NCBI GenBank assembly: GCA_016932415.1
Contig: JAFGCX010000008.1
Location: 22,291 to 86,290 of the forward strand
Direction: 5' to 3'
Source of the DNA: Candidatus Krumholzibacteriota bacterium
GTDB lineage: Bacteria > Krumholzibacteriota > Krumholzibacteriia > Krumholzibacteriales > Krumholzibacteriaceae
Length of the DNA: 64,000 bases
The notes under the pieces are model-generated. The model was not told where the DNA came from. It saw only the letters and a program-made list of their open reading frames with translations, and ran no database searches. Numbering within the stretch: position 1 is the stretch's first letter; each line of letters opens with the position of its first letter. A program made the position numbers and the translations under genes. This document shows positions 59,667 to 64,000 of this stretch, piece after piece.

Positions 59667-59775
59667 ACTGGCCCTTCCGTGAAGTGTAACAGGGTCATGA
59701 CGATCGGGATCGCCCGGTTTTATCGCGGAAATATGCCGGAATCGCGATTGTGGCTGATTTTAGCGTCTATTCATC

Positions 59776-59804
59776 TTGACTGGCTTCCGATTTCCGTGTA
59801 GTTT
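59776..59804 (+). promoter_or_regulatory. Probable promoter of the lipoprotein/outer-membrane pair
   Basis: TTGACT (59776-59781), a 17-nt spacer, TAGTTT (59799-59804), 34 bp before TTG 59838. Confidence 0.4.
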
Positions 59805-59837
59805 CTTCAGGCGCACTGTTACTAGAAAGAAGATCAA

Positions 59838-61043
59838 TTGAACAGATACTGTAAAATATCAGCGATCATGATACTTGCCGTCTTTGCCATGGCGCTTGGA
59901 AGTTGTGGTTCGGACCCCGAGGGGCCGGTGACAAAGATCTTCATAGATGACGGATCGTATCCGCCTGAAGCAGGGGAGACGGTGCGGCTTGTCGATACGC
60001 TGGCGAGCGTGTCGATAGTCGACTTTCCACTGGGGATAGGAAAATCCTCTCTTTTAAGGATAGGCGAGGTCGAGGGGATTCGATTCGAATCGATTCTGAT
60101 GAAATTTGATTTCGACTCGATCGGGAATTACGCCGATCTGACCGTTGATTCTGTCTATCTGGATCTCCCCGTCACGATCATCGAGGATACCCTTTTTCAC
60201 ATGAAGGTCACGTTCAACGAACTTCTTGAGGATTTCGATGAGGAAGACACCTTGACCGTCATCCCTCTTTTCGATCCCGTTGCTATTCAGGGTGAGTACG
60301 GGGAGACTGTAAGGGACATCAACATAGAGAGGAATTCTTTCAGCCTGGACAAGGAGATGGTCCAGGGATGGATCGACGGTGGGACTCCGTGGCCATTCGG
60401 AATATCGATAAACTGGGCCGGGGAGCCGGATACCCTCGGATTGATCGAGATGAAATCGCACAATTACCGTTCCGACCCTCCCGTTCTGAAGGTGATATTT
60501 TCCGACGAGACTGTCGCCACCTTTCCCGTGACGGAGGATTACGTGATCACCTCCTTCACCGGGAGCAGCGACCGGCTCGATTGCGTGGGTGGAGTCGCCA
60601 CAAGGATATTCTTTGAATTCGGTCTTGAGGATCTTCCCCCGGACGCGATGATACATTATTCAGCTCTTGTACTGCATACCGATGGTTCAAACGGACTTGG
60701 CGCGACTGGCGGAGACCTGCTCCTGGGACTGACATCCGATTTTATTTATTATCTTTATACACCCGACTCGGGAGATACCGGGGATCCCGGATTTTTCAAG
60801 GGGACAGGCGTAGCTGTGAACACTTTTCTTCCGACGATCTCGGAAGAGATCCGCATCCCTCTCGTAGGGTTCACTCTGGACCTGCATGAGGGACTCAGGG
60901 AAAATACCGGCCTGGTCCTGCAGTCGAACCAGGAATATTCGCGTTTCCAGAAAGCTTCCTTTTACAGCATGTCAGCGGCCGATTCGTTGAGGCCGTATAT
61001 AGAGGTCGTATATTCCCTTCCGCCTGATTTTTCCGGAGAATAG
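59838..61043 (+). CDS. Surface lipoprotein, beta-rich, unknown function
   Basis: The 401-residue product has a signal sequence (SAIMILAVFAMALGSC) with lipobox Cys 24. TTG 59838 follows AGAAAGAAG. Two beta-rich halves share the pattern of extracellular DNRLRE-like domains: FESILMKFDFDSIGNYADLT, VDSVYLDLPVTII and, later, IHYSALVLHTDGSNGLGATG and SLRPYIEVVYSLPPDFSGE. The similarity is by eye only. The gene for an outer-membrane barrel starts immediately after its stop, so the two products probably act together at the outer membrane. Confidence 0.7.
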   Translation: MNRYCKISAIMILAVFAMALGSCGSDPEGPVTKIFIDDGSYPPEAGETVRLVDTLASVSIVDFPLGIGKSSLLRIGEVEGIRFESILMKFDFDSIGNYADLTVDSVYLDLPVTIIEDTLFHMKVTFNELLEDFDEEDTLTVIPLFDPVAIQGEYGETVRDINIERNSFSLDKEMVQGWIDGGTPWPFGISINWAGEPDTLGLIEMKSHNYRSDPPVLKVIFSDETVATFPVTEDYVITSFTGSSDRLDCVGGVATRIFFEFGLEDLPPDAMIHYSALVLHTDGSNGLGATGGDLLLGLTSDFIYYLYTPDSGDTGDPGFFKGTGVAVNTFLPTISEEIRIPLVGFTLDLHEGLRENTGLVLQSNQEYSRFQKASFYSMSAADSLRPYIEVVYSLPPDFSGE

Positions 61044-62258
61044 ATGCAAGGAATGAAGTATAAAATATCGCTGTCAGTCGTCGCGGCATCACTCCTTTTC
61101 AGCGGACAGCTCTGCGCGCAATCGGTATTCGGGCTGAATTTCATCGGTGAGCACAAGTTTTCCGGCAATGCAAGAGCCGCGGCTCTGGGATACTCTGCTC
61201 TCGCCCTGCCTGACACGGCGAGCGCGATAAGCATGAATTCCGCTTCCCTTGCCGATATCAATAATGTGACCTTCTCTCTCTTCGAAGTCCTCAGCTTCAG
61301 CAGGATCGGATATGATGATATCAAGTCTGATCAGACGAGGTTCCAGATGCCGATAGTCAATCTCGCAGTCCCACTGAGGAAAGGGTTGGTATTCGGCCTC
61401 GGATACAGGACAAGGTTCGAGGGGAAAGCCGATTTTTCGTACCCCCGCGAATTTGAGACGACTCCCGCGCCGAATGAACAGTACAAGTTGAACAGCTCTC
61501 TTTTCACGACACCGTTGATCCTCGCCTGGAGGCCGGTATCGTGGCTCAGGATATCGGGAGAGTTGCAGATCGAACGGGGTTCGATCAAGGACGAAGTATC
61601 GGTTTACTTTGATGATCCTCTTTACAATAGTGTCTCTTCGATCAGAACGAGAAGTTTTTCCGGTACTTCCTGGGCGGTCTCCATGCTGATGAGGGCCCAT
61701 CCAAGGTTGTGGATAGGCGGTTCCTATGACGAGGGGATAGAATATTCAGTCGACGAACAGATCAAGCACACGCTGAGTTCGCTCAATCAATCATCCTCGT
61801 GGGATTTTTCTCTTCCTGCCGCGGTGAGCGCCGGTTTTGGGGCCGGGATGACCGACAGATGGTGGATCACGGGATCGTACTGGAGGAGAGAGGGGCCGGA
61901 GCCGACCGGGTTCGCCCAGCTCGATGGCGCTATAGGTGACGAGAACCTCATTGCCTTCGGCGTCGAAAGAAAAGGATCTGTCAGTGGCGGGTTATTTTCA
62001 AGGATCCCTGTCAGGGCCGGTTTTTACAGGAATCAATGGCACCTGGAATTTCCGCAGGGAAAACCGGTAATTTCGAATTTCTTCACGCTGGGATCGGGAT
62101 TTCCCCTTCCGGGCGGTCCTGGCGACCTTGATTTTACGCTTGAATTCGGGAAGATCGGCTCGGCGACTGATAACGGGATTGACGAGAAGGTCTTTCGCCT
62201 CGGTATCAGTATGAGTTTCTCCGAAAGCTGGACGAAAAGAAAGATCGACAGGCATTGA
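61044..62258 (+). CDS. Outer-membrane beta-barrel protein
   Basis: The 404-residue product has a signal peptide (ISLSVVAASLLFSGQLCAQS, start ATG 61044 or 61053). The mature part begins with FIGEHKFSGNARAAALGYSA then DTASAISMNSASLADINNVT, as in PorV/UPF0164-type barrels that list N-A-A-x-G and many NPA-like turns. Alternating strands with aromatic girdles follow (GLVFGLGYRTRF, LWIGGSYDEGIEYSV, RWWITGSYWRREG) and a C-terminal strand VFRLGISMSFSESW. A transport or secretion-support role is possible. No gap to the preceding lipoprotein gene. Confidence 0.78.
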   Translation: MQGMKYKISLSVVAASLLFSGQLCAQSVFGLNFIGEHKFSGNARAAALGYSALALPDTASAISMNSASLADINNVTFSLFEVLSFSRIGYDDIKSDQTRFQMPIVNLAVPLRKGLVFGLGYRTRFEGKADFSYPREFETTPAPNEQYKLNSSLFTTPLILAWRPVSWLRISGELQIERGSIKDEVSVYFDDPLYNSVSSIRTRSFSGTSWAVSMLMRAHPRLWIGGSYDEGIEYSVDEQIKHTLSSLNQSSSWDFSLPAAVSAGFGAGMTDRWWITGSYWRREGPEPTGFAQLDGAIGDENLIAFGVERKGSVSGGLFSRIPVRAGFYRNQWHLEFPQGKPVISNFFTLGSGFPLPGGPGDLDFTLEFGKIGSATDNGIDEKVFRLGISMSFSESWTKRKIDRH

Positions 62259-62279
62259 TATTTCCAGCCTGCCTTTTTA
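62249..62279 (+). terminator. Weak hairpin and T-run after the barrel gene
   Basis: AGGCA (62250-62254) can pair with TGCCT (62270-62274), followed by TTTTAT. A short stem that overlaps the stop codon; weak. Confidence 0.3.
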
Positions 62280-62394
62280 TTATGAATATATAGAGGACGA
62301 TCAGAGCTCCCAGGCGGCGCGCGCCGCAGTTCCCGGGATTATCCGGTGATGTCCCGGCAGGCTCTGATGTTGATAAGTGATCCGCGGGAGAGAG

Positions 62395-63075
62395 ATGAGA
62401 AGGATTTACAGTGAAACTGCGATTGTCGTTCTGGCCATTGTAATGATGACTTCCGGAGCCGCGGGCGTCAGCGAAGAGACCGGCATACCTCTGGCCGAGC
62501 AGATTGACGGTCTTCCCGCGCAGGCCAGGATCGCCTACCTGAGGCATCTTATCAGCAACGGAAGGGATGACGCCGAGGTCTTCTTCCAGCTCGCGATCTC
62601 TTTTCACGGTCAGGGGGAAGCAGATTCGGCTGTCGCGTGGTATGAGGCTACCATCGCCAGGGACCCCCGGCATTATAAATCATATGTGAATCTCGGAGTA
62701 CTCTACGACGAACAGCAGCGCGCCAGGCTGGCAGAGAATTGTTTCAGGAAAGCAGTCGATCTCAAACCGGACGATCTGCTCGCCAATTCGCATCTCGCCT
62801 TCATGCTTCTTCAGAGAAAAGAATATGAGATCGCGTGGGAACATCTCGCGCGAGCACTTGAAATAGATCCCGACCACCCTCAACCAAGGTACTATCTCGC
62901 GATCTTTTTCTGGGAAAACAGGATGTACAGGGAAGCGCTTCTCGAATGGGAAAATGTCGCGACTCTCGATCCTGAAGGTCATCTCGGGAAAAAAGCCGGC
63001 GAGAATATAATAATGCTTCAGAAGGCTCTCAACAATCCCGCCCAGGCCGAAGGCGAAGCAGGCTGGGATAGGTAA
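62395..63075 (+). CDS. Exported TPR-repeat protein
   Basis: The product has 226 residues. A signal peptide (RRIYSETAIVVLAIVMMTSG, cleavage near AAG) is followed by about four TPR units: VFFQLAISFHGQGEADSAVA, KSYVNLGVLYDEQQRARLAE, LLANSHLAFMLLQRKEYEIA and PQPRYYLAIFFWENRMYREA. ATG 62395 with GGGAGAGAG is better than GTG 62377. Periplasmic scaffold for other proteins is the usual inference. The next gene also encodes TPRs but has its own promoter. Confidence 0.82.
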   Translation: MRRIYSETAIVVLAIVMMTSGAAGVSEETGIPLAEQIDGLPAQARIAYLRHLISNGRDDAEVFFQLAISFHGQGEADSAVAWYEATIARDPRHYKSYVNLGVLYDEQQRARLAENCFRKAVDLKPDDLLANSHLAFMLLQRKEYEIAWEHLARALEIDPDHPQPRYYLAIFFWENRMYREALLEWENVATLDPEGHLGKKAGENIIMLQKALNNPAQAEGEAGWDR

Positions 63076-63095
63076 AGGTGATATTGAACTTGAAC

Positions 63096-63124
63096 TTGAC
63101 ACGGGGAAGACTCTTCCCTAGATT
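63096..63124 (+). promoter_or_regulatory. Promoter of the TPR lipoprotein gene
   Basis: TTGACA (63096-63101), a 17-nt spacer and TAGATT (63119-63124), exact -35 and good -10, about 60 bp before ATG 63184. Confidence 0.65.
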
Positions 63125-63183
63125 GTTTTCAGGTAAGGATATAATAAGGAATAGAAGATCCATTCAAAAGGAAAGGAAAGTCC

Positions 63184-64000
63184 AATGAAGAAAATCATTG
63201 TTTCTGTCATGCTGGTCGCGATCGCTTCACAACTGGGGTGCAATTCCAGTACCGGCGGGAATGTCAACACTGACTACACCAGGGCTGAAACGGCGACGGT
63301 CAAGGACGATAAGGGATTTGACAAGCAGCTTGGCCCTGCCGAGATAGCATTCCAGTCAGCACAGCAGTTTCTTTCGGCAGGCAAATATGCCGAAGCGATA
63401 CAAAGCCTTGAGAAAGCAGTCTCGATAAAACCGGCATATCTTTCTGCATGGTCGCAACTCGGTTCGACCTATACGAGGACGCAGGACTATGACAGGGGAA
63501 TAGCGGCATATAAAAAAGCTCTTGAGCTCTCACCCGGAGATGAAAGCCTCATCACCTCGATAGGGTACAACTATCTCAATCTGAAAAAGTGGGACGAAGC
63601 CGAAGTCTACTATTTGATGCTGATCGAAAAAGACCCCGACCATTACAATGGAAACATCAATCTCGGTTTTATCGCCCAGAGCAGGGGCAACCTTCAGGAT
63701 GCCATAAGGTATTACGAAGCTTCTCTTGTTTCAAATCCCAATGACGCCACGACGATGGGCACGATCTCCGATCTTTACGACAAACTCGGCAATAAGGAAA
63801 AGAAATTCGAATATCTTAACAGGGCGATCGAGGCGGATCCGGAGAACCATGCTTTCAAGAAGAAACTGGCAAAGGCATATTTTAACGACAGGGACTACGC
63901 GAAATCGGTGCCAATCTATGAAGAACTGGTGACGATCTATCCCGACCAGGCCGATTTTCACCAGAGGCTCGGATATGCCTATTCCCAGTCGGGACGCGAA
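63184..64000 (+). CDS. TPR-repeat lipoprotein (3' end outside window)
   Basis: An open frame runs from ATG 63184 (GGAAAG upstream) to the window edge, at least 272 residues. The signal sequence KKIIVSVMLVAIASQLGC ends in a lipobox Cys, so the mature protein is lipid-anchored. From about residue 50 it is TPR repeats: AGKYAEAIQSLEKAVSIKPA, DYDRGIAAYKKALELSPGDE, KWDEAEVYYLMLIEKDPDHY and NLQDAIRYYEASLVSNPND, with further repeats to the end. Function unknown; it probably scaffolds envelope proteins. The C-terminus cannot be seen. Confidence 0.85.

Overview
This window is a 64-kb stretch of a diderm bacterial chromosome. It has two lipoproteins, a probable outer-membrane barrel and lipopolysaccharide/capsule-type glycan genes. 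GTG and TTG starts are common (tgt, rpsP, rpe, a sodium symporter and others). I cannot name the species. The order fmt - PASTA protein - rpe, the L-lysine 6-aminotransferase and the general style of the secreted proteins would fit an uncultured FCB-type lineage (Krumholzibacteriota, Eisenbacteria or Latescibacterota), but this is inference. I found no rRNA, tRNA, CRISPR array, prophage or intact insertion sequence.

Region 1 (1-11 kb, + strand) is a dense housekeeping run: ruvB (3' end), queA, tgt, yajC, def, fmt, a membrane PASTA protein, rpe, ffh, rpsP, khpA, rimM, trmD, rplS, rnhB, yraN. It covers queuosine modification, formyl-Met handling, SRP and Sec secretion, and ribosome and tRNA maturation. 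It is followed by a lipoprotein gene and a 357-bp intergenic region that carries a strong small-RNA candidate on the minus strand: exact consensus promoter, paired ends, terminator.

Region 2 (12-22.9 kb) is metabolic. It has two sodium-coupled amino-acid symporters, an EamA exporter, a small secreted protein, L-lysine 6-aminotransferase behind a promoter abutted by a long palindrome, a four-gene carbamoyltransferase/methyltransferase operon, and an M29-type peptidase.

Region 3 (22.9-46.7 kb, mostly minus strand) is a surface-polysaccharide locus. From 37.0 kb down to 22.9 kb lie a nucleotidyltransferase, nucleotide-sugar dehydrogenase, epimerase, LegC-type aminotransferase, NeuD-type acetyltransferase, PIG-L deacetylase, WbqC protein, GNAT, glycosyltransferase, MurA homologue, GT-C protein, M24 peptidase and O-antigen-ligase/polymerase-like protein. 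Upstream sit a flippase-like UPF0104 protein, GT-C enzymes, murB and a Wzx-type flippase. The murB/flippase junction is duplicated. Between the two copies are an AT-rich nitroreductase-family gene and the tail of an IS3-type transposase, which marks a past rearrangement.

Region 4 (46.7-56.5 kb, + strand) is a second glycan operon behind a structured 200-nt leader: GT4, SDR, hexapeptide acyltransferase, polyprenyl-type GT2, DegT aminotransferase, GT-C protein, another acyltransferase, then FkbH-like enzyme, acyl carrier protein and a deacetylase-like protein. This suggests an amino-sugar glycan carrying an ACP-delivered acyl group. Region 5 (56.6-64 kb) holds an OPT transporter, a tandem GNAT, a lipoprotein/outer-membrane protein pair and two TPR proteins, the last cut by the window end.

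The observations most worth checking are the unassigned small RNA, the duplicated murB/flippase junction with its mobile-element scar, the non-AUG start of the flippase, the structured leader of the second glycan operon, and the pairing of a divergent MurA with MurB inside a polysaccharide locus.
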